NCBI GenBank assembly: GCA_027485675.1
Contig: JAIXQP010000022.1
Coordinates: 186,001-250,000 of the forward strand
Origin: Terriglobales bacterium
GTDB taxonomy: Bacteria > Acidobacteriota > Terriglobia > Bryobacterales > Bryobacteraceae
DNA: 64,000 nucleotides
Reading direction: 5' to 3'
The notes under the pieces: generated by a model
Seen by the model: only the letters and a program-made list of their open reading frames with translations
Databases searched by the model: none
Told to the model about the DNA's origin: nothing
Part shown: in pieces, positions 16,617 to 25,137 of the stretch
How the letters are laid out: each line of letters begins with the position of its first letter
Position numbering within the stretch: the stretch's first letter is position 1
Position numbers and translations under genes: made by a program

Positions 16617-18551
16617 ATGACGCCTATGAAACGCCTCTTGCTTCTGTCCCTCTTCGCCACCCTCGTCCGGGCGCAAACCGGGATCCCGGTCCCTTCCCTG
16701 GCCGCCGTCGACACCGCCGTCACCGAACTCCTGGCCAAACACCAGATCCCCGGCGGCGCCGTCGCCATCACCTACCAGGGTCGCCTCGTCTACGCCCGCG
16801 GTTTCGGCTTTGCCGATCGCGACACCCGCGAACTCGTCCAGCCCGATAGCCTCTTCCGCTACGCCAGCAACTCCAAACCCATCACCGGCCTCGCCCTCCT
16901 CCGCCTCGTCGATCAGGGCAAGCTCACCCTTGACGACCGCCCCTTCGCCAACCAGCTCCGCAACCTGCCTCTCCCCCCCAACACCGTCAAAAACCCCGCC
17001 TGGGACCAGGTCACCGTCCGCCAACTCCTCCATCACACCGCCGGCATGCCCCCCGCCGGCACCGGCGATCCCTTGAATGCCCCGGAGATCGTCACCATCG
17101 CCAACACCTATGGCACTCCCCCGCCCGGCACCATGGCCCAGGCCATCGGCACCGTCCTCACCCGCGCCCCCCTTTCGGCCCCCGGCACCACCTACACGTA
17201 CTCCAACGTCGGCACCGGCGCCGTTGGGCGCCTCATCGAAGTGGTCTCTGGCAAACCATACGAACGCTTCGTGCAGGAAGACGTTCTCGCTCCCCTCGGC
17301 ATCACCCGCATGGCCCTCGGCGCGTCTCTCGCCTCGAGACGCCTCCCCGGCGAAGTCCGCCCCCACGATGTCCCCGGCGCCGCCCTCGTCAACAGCATCT
17401 TCCCCGGCGTCGGCCGGGTGGAGTTTCCCTCCGGCGGCTACGCGCACGAAGCCTACGAGGGCGCCGGCGCCTGGGTCGGTAGCGTCCCGGAACTCCTCCG
17501 CCTCTTCTCCCGCTTCCAGACGAACCAATTTCTCTCCCCCGCTTCTCTCGCCGCCCTCCTCGCCCGGCCTCCCGCCGCCGTGAACCAACCCACCGGGGCC
17601 TCGTACACCCTCGGCATCTCGGTCGTCGATCGCGGCAACGGCCGCTATACCGTCTTCCACAACGGCAGCCTCCCCGGCGGCCGTTCCTACTTCGAGCACA
17701 CCTTCGGCGGTACCGGCCAAAGCTTCGGTTTGGCCTTCAACTTCAACATGCGCCGCACCGGCACAGCGGACTTCCTCGCCGAAGCCGGCGCCGCCATCAC
17801 CCGCGCCGCCTTCGGCGCCGGCACCGCCAACTTCCCCACGCACGATCTCTGGCCCCGCTTCATCGCCTCGGAGCGCCCCCAGTTCGCCACCGCCGGTCTG
17901 GTCAGCGCCGCCAGCTTCCGCACCGGCCCCGTCGCTCCGGGCCAGATCGTCACGCTCTTCGGCAGTAAGCTTTCCGGCTCCGCGCTCACCACCGCCACGG
18001 TCACCAACAACCGTCTCGATACCACTCTGGACGGCACCCGGGTCCTCTTCGATGGCGTTCCCGCGCCCCTCATCTACACTGCGGCAAGCCAGCTCAGCGC
18101 CATCGTCCCCTACGCCGTCGCCGGCCGCCCCACCACGCGAATCACCGTGGAGTACCAGGGCGCTGCTTCCCTTCCGGTCGAAGTTCCGGTCACCACCGCC
18201 AGCCCGGCATTCTTCACGGCCAACAGCTCCGGCCAGGGCCCCGCGGCCGCCATCCGCTATCCCGAAGCCGGCATCGCCGTCCTCTATGCGACCGGCGAAG
18301 GTCTCCCCACCCCCACTCCCGAAGATGGCGCCCTGAGCTTGACCACGCCCCTCCCCGCCCCGCGGCTCCCCGTCAAGGTCTTCGTCGCCGGCGAGGAAGT
18401 GCCGATCCTCTATGTTGGCGCCGCCCCCGGCTTAACGGCCGGCCTGCTCCAGATCAACATCCAGTTGCCGCCCTCGCTGGCCAACCGCTCCGATCTCCCG
18501 CTCATCCTCGAAATCGGCGGCGTCCGCTCCCCGCCCGGCGTCACCCTGTAG
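16617..18551 (+). CDS. Secreted class C beta-lactamase-like serine hydrolase with Solibacter C-terminal domain
   Basis: 644 residues: a signal peptide (MKRLLLLSLFATLVRAQ), a serine hydrolase domain to about residue 400, and a C-terminal domain. The hydrolase has the Ser-x-x-Lys motif S84-N-S-K87, the YSN motif in YTYSNVGTGAVG near 198, and HNG near 345 in place of KTG. From about 420 the pattern LVSAASFRTGPVAPGQIVTL, ITLFG-like VTLFGSKLSG, QLSAIVPYAV, VLYATGEGLP and LLQINIQLPP matches TIGR03437, found mainly in Solibacter relatives. Family enzymes act on D-amino peptides or esters; the substrate is unknown. The Met at 16626 is an alternative start. Confidence 0.88.
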   Translation: MTPMKRLLLLSLFATLVRAQTGIPVPSLAAVDTAVTELLAKHQIPGGAVAITYQGRLVYARGFGFADRDTRELVQPDSLFRYASNSKPITGLALLRLVDQGKLTLDDRPFANQLRNLPLPPNTVKNPAWDQVTVRQLLHHTAGMPPAGTGDPLNAPEIVTIANTYGTPPPGTMAQAIGTVLTRAPLSAPGTTYTYSNVGTGAVGRLIEVVSGKPYERFVQEDVLAPLGITRMALGASLASRRLPGEVRPHDVPGAALVNSIFPGVGRVEFPSGGYAHEAYEGAGAWVGSVPELLRLFSRFQTNQFLSPASLAALLARPPAAVNQPTGASYTLGISVVDRGNGRYTVFHNGSLPGGRSYFEHTFGGTGQSFGLAFNFNMRRTGTADFLAEAGAAITRAAFGAGTANFPTHDLWPRFIASERPQFATAGLVSAASFRTGPVAPGQIVTLFGSKLSGSALTTATVTNNRLDTTLDGTRVLFDGVPAPLIYTAASQLSAIVPYAVAGRPTTRITVEYQGAASLPVEVPVTTASPAFFTANSSGQGPAAAIRYPEAGIAVLYATGEGLPTPTPEDGALSLTTPLPAPRLPVKVFVAGEEVPILYVGAAPGLTAGLLQINIQLPPSLANRSDLPLILEIGGVRSPPGVTL

Positions 18552-18661
18552 CGCGGTGGGCGGTTCACGCGCCGTCCCTCGAAATATCTCCTTTGTTTGC
18601 CTCACCCGTCTGCCAAACCACCCCCTCAAACCCTTGACACGCACGGTATCGTGAAGTCGAG

Positions 18662-18700
18662 AAAAGCCCACTGCGCCGCCAACGGCCCAGCGGGCTTTTT
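18662..18700 (+). terminator. Intrinsic-terminator-like hairpin in the leader of the KSTGPRT gene
   Basis: AAAAGCCC (18662-18669) plus CTG (18671-18673) pair with CAG (18688-18690) plus GGGCTTTT (18692-18699), leaving one A/C mismatch and a 14-nt loop, and a fifth T follows. It lies downstream of a -35-like TTGACA at 18634-18639 and upstream of AAAGGAG (18711-18717), which is the Shine-Dalgarno for the ATG at 18726. A terminator between promoter and gene implies attenuation, unless the true promoter lies further downstream. Confidence 0.6.
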
Positions 18701-18725
18701 CATTTCCCTTAAAGGAGTATTCCTC

Positions 18726-19475
18726 ATGACCCCGTCGCAAGAACCGACCGCGGACGAGTACATCGAAAACGAGCTTCGTGCCCTCGAACTCCAGTTGGAG
18801 CAACTCGAGATCGAGGAGGCCGAAGAGAAACGCGCCAAGGAAGCCGCCCGGCAGCGCGAGATCAACCGCCAGAACGCCCGCAAGTCCACCGGTCCCCGCA
18901 CGGAAGCCGGCAAGGCCGCCTCCAGCAAAAACCGGCTCGCTCATGGCCTCTGTTCCTCGAGCCTTCTCGTCTTCGGAGAAACCCAGGCCGAGTTCGACGA
19001 ACTCCATAGCGGAGTCCAATCCCAGTTCAACCCGGTCACGCCCGAAGAGAGTCTCCTCACAAGCCAGCTCACCGAAGCCCTTTGGCGGCTCAATCGTGCC
19101 CGGCGCGTCGAAAGCGCCACCTTTGATCGGATGATGGACGAAACCGACCGGCTGCTCAGCCGGCGCGGAACCGTCGAAACGGCCCAATCCACTGGCGATC
19201 AACTCGGCGTCTGCTTCTTTATCGGCGAGAACCGCAAAGTCTTTGCGAGCCTGCAACGCTACGTCGCCGCCGCCGAAAGGACCTATCGCCAATCGCTCAA
19301 GGCCCTCCAGGATGCCATCAAGCGCCGGCCGGAACCCGTGATCGAAACGCCTGTCCGTTCCGAGCAGACCAAGGAAGCGGCCGCCAGCGCCAAGCCTTCG
19401 ATCGAATCTGGCTTCGAATCGCAATTTGCCCCGAACCGTCCGAAAAACGCCCCGGCTTATACCGACCGCTGCTGA
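18726..19475 (+). CDS. Coiled-coil KSTGPRTxxGK-motif protein of unknown function
   Basis: 249 residues, starting at an ATG 8 nt after a strong AAAGGAG. Residues about 8-55 form an acidic then basic coiled coil (ENELRALELQLEQLEIEEAE). Next come INRQNARKSTGPRTEAGKAA and SKNRLAHGL, the signature of a family found in many paralogous copies in Acidobacteria. A helical region with paired Arg/Asp and the Gly-rich DQLGVCFFIGENR follows. The last 20 residues (IESGFESQFAPNRP) are encoded by DNA resembling the CTTCGAATCG motif of the repeat array just downstream. Function is unknown. The DNA association is a guess. Confidence 0.7.
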   Translation: MTPSQEPTADEYIENELRALELQLEQLEIEEAEEKRAKEAARQREINRQNARKSTGPRTEAGKAASSKNRLAHGLCSSSLLVFGETQAEFDELHSGVQSQFNPVTPEESLLTSQLTEALWRLNRARRVESATFDRMMDETDRLLSRRGTVETAQSTGDQLGVCFFIGENRKVFASLQRYVAAAERTYRQSLKALQDAIKRRPEPVIETPVRSEQTKEAAASAKPSIESGFESQFAPNRPKNAPAYTDRC

Positions 19476-19545
19476 AGTGGCTTCGAATCGTAGAACTCCG
19501 CCGCCTTCGAACCGTATTCTGCTCTTTGACAACCAGTCCAACCAA

Positions 19546-20090
19546 CCGGTTCACCCGAAGTGTGCCCACCCACGCAGGTCTTCGAGCCGGATCGTAAGCG
19601 ATCGAGACGCTTCGCCCCGCCCGGCCTCGAATCGTAAACCCCGCCGGCCCGGTTCACCCGAAGTGTGCCGACCCAGGCAGCTCATCGACCGGGATCATAA
19701 GCGATCAAGACGCTTCGATCCCTGCCCGGTGCGCCTCCCCATCCCGTCCGGCTTCGAATCGTAAACCGCCACCGGCCCGGTTCACCCAAAGTGCTCCGAC
19801 CCAGGCGGCTCTTCCACCGGGATCATATGCGATCAAGACGCTTCGATCCCTGCCCGGAGCGCCTCCCCATCCCGCCCGGCCTCGACTCGGCCCCCCCAAC
19901 GGCCCGGTTTACCCAAAGTGCGCCGACCCAGGCAGCTCTTCGAGCGGGACCGAATGCAATCAAGACGCTCCGATCCCCGCCCGGAGCGCCTCCCCATCCC
20001 GCCCGGCTTCCAATCGTAAACCGCCACCGGCCCCAAACGGGATTCCGCCCTTGGCCAACCCACCCCACCGGCCCGGTTCACCCAAAGGGT
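19546..20090. repeat. Array of four and a partial fifth ~127-bp imperfect repeats
   Basis: The anchor GGTTCACCC (or GGTTTACCC) recurs at 19548, 19651, 19779, 19906 and 20075, giving unit lengths of 103, 128, 127 and 169 bp. Units share GACCCAGGCAGCTC, GATCAAGACGCT, GCCCGGAGCGCCTCCCCATC and TCGAATCGTAAACC. The first unit lacks about 25 bp and the fourth has about 41 extra. Stop codons interrupt every frame and no gene is supported. The array fills the 617 bp between the KSTGPRT gene and the dapD stop, with smaller fragments reaching back into the end of that gene. Confidence 0.85.
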
Positions 20091-20092
20091 GC

Positions 20093-20932
20093 CTACCGAA
20101 GCAGATCCTCCAGCTGAATCTTGGCGTCCGTCTTCGCGTCCCGGTACTTGATGATCACCGGCGTATAGATCGAGATCCCCCAATCCTTGCCCGGACCACT
20201 CGTCACCGCCCGCGAACCAGCCACCACCACAGCGCCCTCCGGAATCACCAGCGGCTCCTCATCCGTCGCCTTGATCACCGTCCCGTTCACCAGGTCATAC
20301 ACCGGCGTCGACCGGTTCAGGATCGTCCCCGTCCCCAGCACCGCCCGCGTCTTCACCACGGTCCCTTCATACACGCCACAGTTCCCGCCGCACAGCACGT
20401 CGTCTTCAATGATCACCGGCAGCGCGCCCACCGGCTCCAAGACCCCGCCAATCTGCACCGCGGCCGACAGATGCACCCGCGCGCCAATCTGCGCGCAAGA
20501 ACCCACCAGCGCATGCGAATCCACCATCGTCCCGTCGCCCACGTAAGCGCCCACGTTGATGTACATCGGCGGCATGCAGGTCACCGACTTGCCGATATAG
20601 CAGCCGTCCCGCACGCTCGATCCGCCCGGCACAATCCGAATGCCCGCATCGGCCGGAAACTGCCGCACCGGGTACGTCGCCTTGTCCATGAACGGCTGCC
20701 GCTGCGGGTCCACCGACATGTCCACAATCGCCCCCAGCCGGAAGCCTAGCAGGATCCCCTTCTTCACCCACGCGTTCACCCGCCACCCGGTCTTCTCCGC
20801 CGGGTCCGGCGACGCGCTCCGAATCGTGCCCGCGTTCAGCGCGGCCTTGAACTCGGCGAACAGCTTCCAGTGCTCTTCCGTGTAGCCGCCCGCCGGCTTG
20901 TTGTCAAACGCCTCTTCAATCCTTGCCTGCAA
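20093..20932 (-). CDS. dapD: Tetrahydrodipicolinate N-succinyltransferase
   Basis: 279 residues. It succinylates tetrahydrodipicolinate using succinyl-CoA in the succinylase branch of lysine and meso-DAP synthesis. After an N-terminal helical domain ([17 protein letters not shown]) comes a left-handed beta-helix of hexapeptide repeats ([48 protein letters not shown]). It overlaps dapA by 17 bp and is the last gene of the riboswitch-controlled operon. Its stop lies 2 bp from the repeat array. Confidence 0.96.
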   Translation of the reverse strand: MQARIEEAFDNKPAGGYTEEHWKLFAEFKAALNAGTIRSASPDPAEKTGWRVNAWVKKGILLGFRLGAIVDMSVDPQRQPFMDKATYPVRQFPADAGIRIVPGGSSVRDGCYIGKSVTCMPPMYINVGAYVGDGTMVDSHALVGSCAQIGARVHLSAAVQIGGVLEPVGALPVIIEDDVLCGGNCGVYEGTVVKTRAVLGTGTILNRSTPVYDLVNGTVIKATDEEPLVIPEGAVVVAGSRAVTSGPGKDWGISIYTPVIIKYRDAKTDAKIQLEDLLR

Positions 20933-21797
20933 TCAATTCCTCCCATACTGCGTCCAGCTTCGCCATCGTCGCCGCCGCGGGCGGGCACATCGGCAACCGC
21001 CACACCGGCTCAAGCAATCCCATCTTCGCCATCAGGTACTTCACCGGAATCGGATTCGACTCGACAAAGTTCGCCTCCATCAACGGCAGCCACCGCCGCT
21101 GCAGGATCCGCGCCACATCGTATTCACCCAGCCGCGCCTTCAGCGCCAGCAGCGTCATCTCCCGCGGAATCTGGTTCGACACCACCGAGATAATCCCCTT
21201 CCCGCCCAGCGCCGTCAGCGGAATCGTAATCGAATCATCCCCGCTCAGCACATGGAAGCTCTCCGGTACCTCGTGGATTACCCGCGCCATCTGGCTGATG
21301 TTCCCCGACGCCTCTTTCACCGCCACGATATTGTCCATCGCCGCCAGTCGCTTTAACGTCGCCGGCTCCACGTTCACGCCCGTCCGCCCCGCCACGCTAT
21401 AGACCACAATCGGCGTCTGCACCGCCGCCGCAATCGCGGCGTAGTGCTGATACAGGCCCTCCTGCGTCGGCTTGTTGTAGTAGGGCGTCACCGAAAGCAA
21501 CCCGTCCACGCCCATCGCCGCCAACTCCTTGGCCAGCGCCACCACTTCGGCCGTGTTGTAGCCGCCCGCCCCGGCCACCACCGGCACCTTGCCCTTGGCC
21601 TCTTCGAGCGTGATCTCCACCACCCGCAGATGCTCGGCGTGCGTCAACGTCGGCGATTCGCCCGTCGTCCCGCACGGCACCAGGAAGTCGATGCCCTCGC
21701 TGATCTGCCGCTGCACCAGCGCCCGCAGCGTCGCCTCGTCGAGCGACAAGTCCTGCCGGAAAGGAGTAACTAACGCGGTCCCGCAACCCGTAAACAT
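20916..21797 (-). CDS. dapA: 4-hydroxy-tetrahydrodipicolinate synthase
   Basis: 293 residues, the normal length. It condenses pyruvate with aspartate semialdehyde. The key residues are in place: Schiff-base Lys161 in [11 protein letters not shown], Tyr133 in [12 protein letters not shown], the pyruvate-binding GTTGE near 43-47 and the substrate Arg in AGRTG. It lies 6 bp after dapB and overlaps dapD. Confidence 0.97.
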   Translation of the reverse strand: MFTGCGTALVTPFRQDLSLDEATLRALVQRQISEGIDFLVPCGTTGESPTLTHAEHLRVVEITLEEAKGKVPVVAGAGGYNTAEVVALAKELAAMGVDGLLSVTPYYNKPTQEGLYQHYAAIAAAVQTPIVVYSVAGRTGVNVEPATLKRLAAMDNIVAVKEASGNISQMARVIHEVPESFHVLSGDDSITIPLTALGGKGIISVVSNQIPREMTLLALKARLGEYDVARILQRRWLPLMEANFVESNPIPVKYLMAKMGLLEPVWRLPMCPPAAATMAKLDAVWEELIAGKD

Positions 21798-21803
21798 GGT
21801 TCC

Positions 21804-22499
21804 TTACCTCGCTCCAAACAATATCTCGGAAAACTCGTAAAAGCCCTGCTTGCCCACCACCCACTTCGCCGCCTGCAGCGCACCCCGCGCGAAACCTTCC
21901 CGGCTCCGCGCCGTATGCCGCAGCGTGATCGTGTCCGCCGCCGAGTCAAAGCCGATCTCGTGCGTCCCCGGCACGCGCCCCGCCCGGTTCGAGCTCACGT
22001 CAATCGTCCGCCCATAACCGGCCGTCTTCATCTCGTCCACCAGCTTCAGCAGCGTCCCCGAAGGCGCGTCTTTCTTCTCATCGTGGTGGATCTCCCACGC
22101 ATACGCCCCGTACTCCGGCTGCTCCTTCAACAGGCGCGCCGCCTCGTGCACCAGCTTGAAGAACACGTTCACACCCACCGAGTAGTTCGGCGACCACACC
22201 ACCGGACTCCCGTGCGTCTCGCTCGCCTTCCGCACCCGGTCCATCTCGTCGAGCCAACCCGTCGTCCCGATCACCACCGGCACCCGCAGCGCCGTCAGCG
22301 CTTCCACGTTCCGTACGGTCGCGGTCGGAATCGAGAACTCAATCGCCACATCGATCCCGGCAAAGTTCTCCGCCGTCAACCCTTCAAAGTTGGCGTTGTT
22401 GTGCTCGTCCAGAATCAGCCCGACGCTCAGCCCGTACTCCGGCGCCAGCGCCTCCAGCATCTTCCCCATCTTGCCGTAGCCAATCAGAGCCAGCTTCAT
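21804..22499 (-). CDS. dapB: 4-hydroxy-tetrahydrodipicolinate reductase
   Basis: 231 residues, shorter than the 260-270 of many DapB enzymes. The N-terminal nucleotide-binding loop is LALIGYGKMGKML; the usual second Gly-rich segment is compressed. Catalytic and substrate residues are present in WEIHHDEKKDAPSGT near residue 135-150, and the substrate-domain end is SREGFARGALQAAKWV. It reduces the DapA product with NAD(P)H. The ATG overlaps the lysC stop as ATGA. The short form occurs in some other phyla, so it is likely active. Confidence 0.93.
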   Translation of the reverse strand: MKLALIGYGKMGKMLEALAPEYGLSVGLILDEHNNANFEGLTAENFAGIDVAIEFSIPTATVRNVEALTALRVPVVIGTTGWLDEMDRVRKASETHGSPVVWSPNYSVGVNVFFKLVHEAARLLKEQPEYGAYAWEIHHDEKKDAPSGTLLKLVDEMKTAGYGRTIDVSSNRAGRVPGTHEIGFDSAADTITLRHTARSREGFARGALQAAKWVVGKQGFYEFSEILFGAR

Positions 22500-23845
22500 T
22501 CGAAAACCCTCTCGTCCAGCGTCGCGAAGAACTCCGCGTGCAGCGCGGCCACCGCCGCCGGCAACTCCCGGTCCTCCACCACCATACTCAAATTCAGCAG
22601 CGAAGCTCCCTGGCTGATCATGTGCAAGTTCGTCGTCCGCACCGCGCCAAACGCCCGCGCCGCCACGCCCGGCGTCTTCTTGATCCCCTCGCCCACCAGG
22701 CAGATAATCGAAAGCTCCCGCTCCACGCTCACCTCGGCGAACTTCGAAAGCTCAGCGACAATCGCCTCCAGGTTCTCCGTCATGTCGATGGTCAGCGACA
22801 CCGAAACCTCCGAGGTCGAAACCATATCCACGGGCGTCTCGAACCGGTTGAACGTCTCAAAGATCTTGTGCAGAAACCCGTGCGCCATCAGCATCCGCAA
22901 ACTCTGGATGTTCACGAGCGTAATGCCCCGCTTGCAAGCAATCGACTTCACGACGTTCGCCGAAGCCACCGTCTCGGCCACAATCCGCGTCCCCGGCGAA
23001 GCCGGATTCCGCGAGTTCAGAATCAGCACCGGGATGTTCTTCTCGACGGCCGGCACCACCGTCGCCGGATGCAGCACCTTCGCGCCGAAGTAAGCCAGCT
23101 CCGCCGCCTCAGCAAAGCTGATCAGCTTCACGCGATGCCCGCCCGGCAGAATCCGCGGATCGCAAGTCAACATGCCATCCACATCCGTCCAGATCTGAAT
23201 CTCGCTCGCGCCAATCCCGGCGCCAAAAATCGAAGCCGAAAAGTCGCTTCCCCCGCGGCCCAGTGTCGTCGTGAAGCCGTCCTGCGTCGAGCCGATGAAG
23301 CCGCCCAGCACCACCACCTTGCCCAACTCCGCGAGCGGCTTCAAAATGCTCTGGCACTTGGCATAGGTCCGCGGATAGAGCGGCGCCGCCTGCGTATGCC
23401 GCCGGTCCGTGATCAACACCTCCCGCGCATCCACGTGCACGCTCGGCATCCCAAGCTTCTCGAACGCCACGGCCACGATCTTCGACGAAAGCCGCTCCCC
23501 GTAGCTCGAAATCAGGTCGACATACTGGTCCGGGAAATCGCCAATCTGCGTCAGTTCATCCAGAAACGCGCCCAGTTCCTGAAAGTGCAGCTCAATGAAT
23601 CCGCGCAGCGACCCGTCCGCCTCGCGCAGCGTGAACTGCTCGAGCGTATCCAGCGCTGTCTGCGCCGCTTCGCGCTGCCCGTCAGCGGCCAACTCCGCCG
23701 CCGCCAGCAAGCCGTTCGTCGTCTTCCCCATCGCCGAAACCACCACCACCGGCTTCTGGTCCAGACGCGCCCGGACAATCTCGGCGACTCGTGCAATCGC
23801 CGCGGCGGACTCGACCGACGAGCCGCCGAACTTCATGACAATCAT
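22496..23845 (-). CDS. lysC: Aspartate kinase, monofunctional with two ACT domains
   Basis: 449 residues, matching LysC/AKIII-type enzymes. It phosphorylates aspartate, committing carbon to the lysine, threonine and methionine family. Markers are VMKFGGSSVESAAAI at the N-terminus, LISSYGERLSS near 118, TTTLGRGGSDFSA near 205, and WTDVDGMLTCDPR near 230. Two ACT domains follow from about 310 (LVNIQSLRMLMAHGFLHKIF and ISIICLVGEG-like LSIICLVGEG), the usual place for lysine feedback. Position directly after dapE and in front of dapB suggests it is the lysine-regulated isoenzyme. Confidence 0.96.
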   Translation of the reverse strand: MIVMKFGGSSVESAAAIARVAEIVRARLDQKPVVVVSAMGKTTNGLLAAAELAADGQREAAQTALDTLEQFTLREADGSLRGFIELHFQELGAFLDELTQIGDFPDQYVDLISSYGERLSSKIVAVAFEKLGMPSVHVDAREVLITDRRHTQAAPLYPRTYAKCQSILKPLAELGKVVVLGGFIGSTQDGFTTTLGRGGSDFSASIFGAGIGASEIQIWTDVDGMLTCDPRILPGGHRVKLISFAEAAELAYFGAKVLHPATVVPAVEKNIPVLILNSRNPASPGTRIVAETVASANVVKSIACKRGITLVNIQSLRMLMAHGFLHKIFETFNRFETPVDMVSTSEVSVSLTIDMTENLEAIVAELSKFAEVSVERELSIICLVGEGIKKTPGVAARAFGAVRTTNLHMISQGASLLNLSMVVEDRELPAAVAALHAEFFATLDERVFE

Positions 23846-24859
23846 CTATTCCAATCCTTTGAGTAACTGCGTCACCAGCGTTTCGTAGTGCTCCACCGCC
23901 GCCAGTAACTCCTTCTTCGGCACCCGCTCTTCGCTCGTATGCGCCACGTGAATCGTGCCCGGACCAAACAACAACGGCTGGCCCCACTGTCCGCCAAACG
24001 CCGGAATGTCCGTCGTGTACGCCACCACCGTCGTCGGAATGCCCGGCACCGGTTGCAGGTGCACCGCCGGAATGCAGAGGATCTCCCGCGCTTCGACGAG
24101 CCCCTCGCAAGCCGCCGCCACCGCTTCCCGAATCGGCGTGGGATCGTCGACAAGCCGGAAGAACAGGTCCGCCTTCGCCGCGTCCGGAATCACGTTCGGC
24201 GCCCGGCCACCGGCCAGCGTCGCGATGTTCAAGGTACACGGCCCCAGAATCGGGTGCGTCGGCAACTCGATCTTCCGAACCCGTTCCAACGCGTCGAGCA
24301 GCTTCAGCGTCGCCGATTCGCCCAGCTCCGGGTACGCCGAATGCGCCATCCGTCCGCTCGCATGCAACTCGTAGCGCAGCGCGCCTTTGGACCCAAGCGC
24401 CAACTGGCACTCGGTCGGCTCCCCGTTGATCAGATACTTCGACCCGCGCGGCTGCTTCGCCATGAAGTACGCCCCGGCCGAGTTCCTCTCCTCGCCTACG
24501 ACGAACAGCAGGGCGAAGTTCCGGACGCCCTTAGCCAGCATCGACTCCGAAGCCTTGATCATCGATGCGATGATGCCCTTCACATCGCAAGCCCCACGGC
24601 CCCAGATGAACTCGTCGTCCTCCCGCGAGGGGAAGAACGGCGGCACCGTGTCCGTGTGGGTCGACAGCGTCACCAGCGGCTCCCCGAACGTCACCAGGAT
24701 GTTCGACCGGTTGGGCTCCACCTCAATCAACTCCACCTTGCCGTCATACTGCGCGGCCAGCGGACGCAGATACTCCGCCAGATAGGCCACATGCGGCGCT
24801 TCGTTGCCGGTGATCGACTCAATGTCAACCAGCGCGCGAGTCAGTTCAAAGACATCCAT
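23846..24859 (-). CDS. dapE: M20-family deacylase, probable succinyl-diaminopimelate desuccinylase
   Basis: 337 residues. Metal ligands of M20 peptidases are clear: His in LSTHTDTVPPF, Asp in GRGACDVKG, the Glu pair in VGEERNSAG, a later acidic site in INGEPTECQ and His in VAHTSEERVP. ArgE and DapE are hard to separate by motif, but four lysine genes follow without a gap (the lysC ATG is next to this stop) and DapD makes the succinylated intermediate, so DapE is the best call. The ATG at 24859 is chosen because upstream in-frame sequence belongs to the riboswitch leader. There is no strong Shine-Dalgarno. Confidence 0.85.
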   Translation of the reverse strand: MDVFELTRALVDIESITGNEAPHVAYLAEYLRPLAAQYDGKVELIEVEPNRSNILVTFGEPLVTLSTHTDTVPPFFPSREDDEFIWGRGACDVKGIIASMIKASESMLAKGVRNFALLFVVGEERNSAGAYFMAKQPRGSKYLINGEPTECQLALGSKGALRYELHASGRMAHSAYPELGESATLKLLDALERVRKIELPTHPILGPCTLNIATLAGGRAPNVIPDAAKADLFFRLVDDPTPIREAVAAACEGLVEAREILCIPAVHLQPVPGIPTTVVAYTTDIPAFGGQWGQPLLFGPGTIHVAHTSEERVPKKELLAAVEHYETLVTQLLKGLE

Positions 24860-24904
24860 AAGTTTGTGTTGTGGGGAGGGATTGCCGGAAGAAGGAGGGC
24901 CTTC

Positions 24905-25100
24905 CTCTCTAGCACTCCACTCGAAAGGACATCCGGCATTGCACCGGCTCTTCAAGTGACAGTGGACCGGCTTTCGCCCGCGTCCCCCAACCCGGCCGCC
25001 TGCCAAGCAGCGAACCAGATTTCGGCAAAATGCCCTGACCAGCTTGCTCCCGATGGCGGGAAACGCAGCAAGTGGCCGTGGCCGATGCGCCTCTACAGAG
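24905..25100 (-). promoter_or_regulatory. Lysine riboswitch (L box) controlling dapE-lysC-dapB-dapA-dapD
   Basis: Read on the minus strand, this 196-nt leader has the L-box core: AGAGGCGC after the 5' side of P1 and CUGUCA before P5, then GGAGUGCUA closing into P1. P1 pairs 25093-25100 with 24905-24912 (7 of 8 pairs). P2 pairs 25067-25077 with 25037-25048. A P3-like arm with GCCGAAA at its base occupies about 24990-25030. P4 is 24964-24985, closed by a GAAA tetraloop. P5 pairs 24948-24958 with 24918-24928 and has an inner CCGG stem. The order, lengths and conserved junction bases fit RF00168. After P1, GAAGG-CCCU-CCUUC could be the expression platform, but no T tract follows, so translational control seems likelier. 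Confidence 0.88.
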
Positions 25101-25107
25101 TCCTTCC

Positions 25108-25137
25108 AGAGTAGCGGAGCCCGGCGCGCCCCGTCAA
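25108..25137 (-). promoter_or_regulatory. Sigma70-like promoter of the lysine operon
   Basis: On the minus strand TTGACG (25137-25132) and TACTCT (25113-25108) are 18 bp apart. The expected start site, 6-8 nt after the -10, is at about 25100, exactly where the riboswitch P1 helix begins. The -35 overlaps the end of the upstream esterase gene. Confidence 0.75.

Noticed and set aside
18597-18725. Longer N-terminus for the KSTGPRT protein
   Set aside because: The upstream codons run through the terminator-like hairpin, while a strong AAAGGAG lies 8 nt before the ATG at 18726.
19546-20090. CRISPR array
   Set aside because: Repeats are ~127 bp and contiguous, without short identical repeats and unique spacers, and no cas genes are present.
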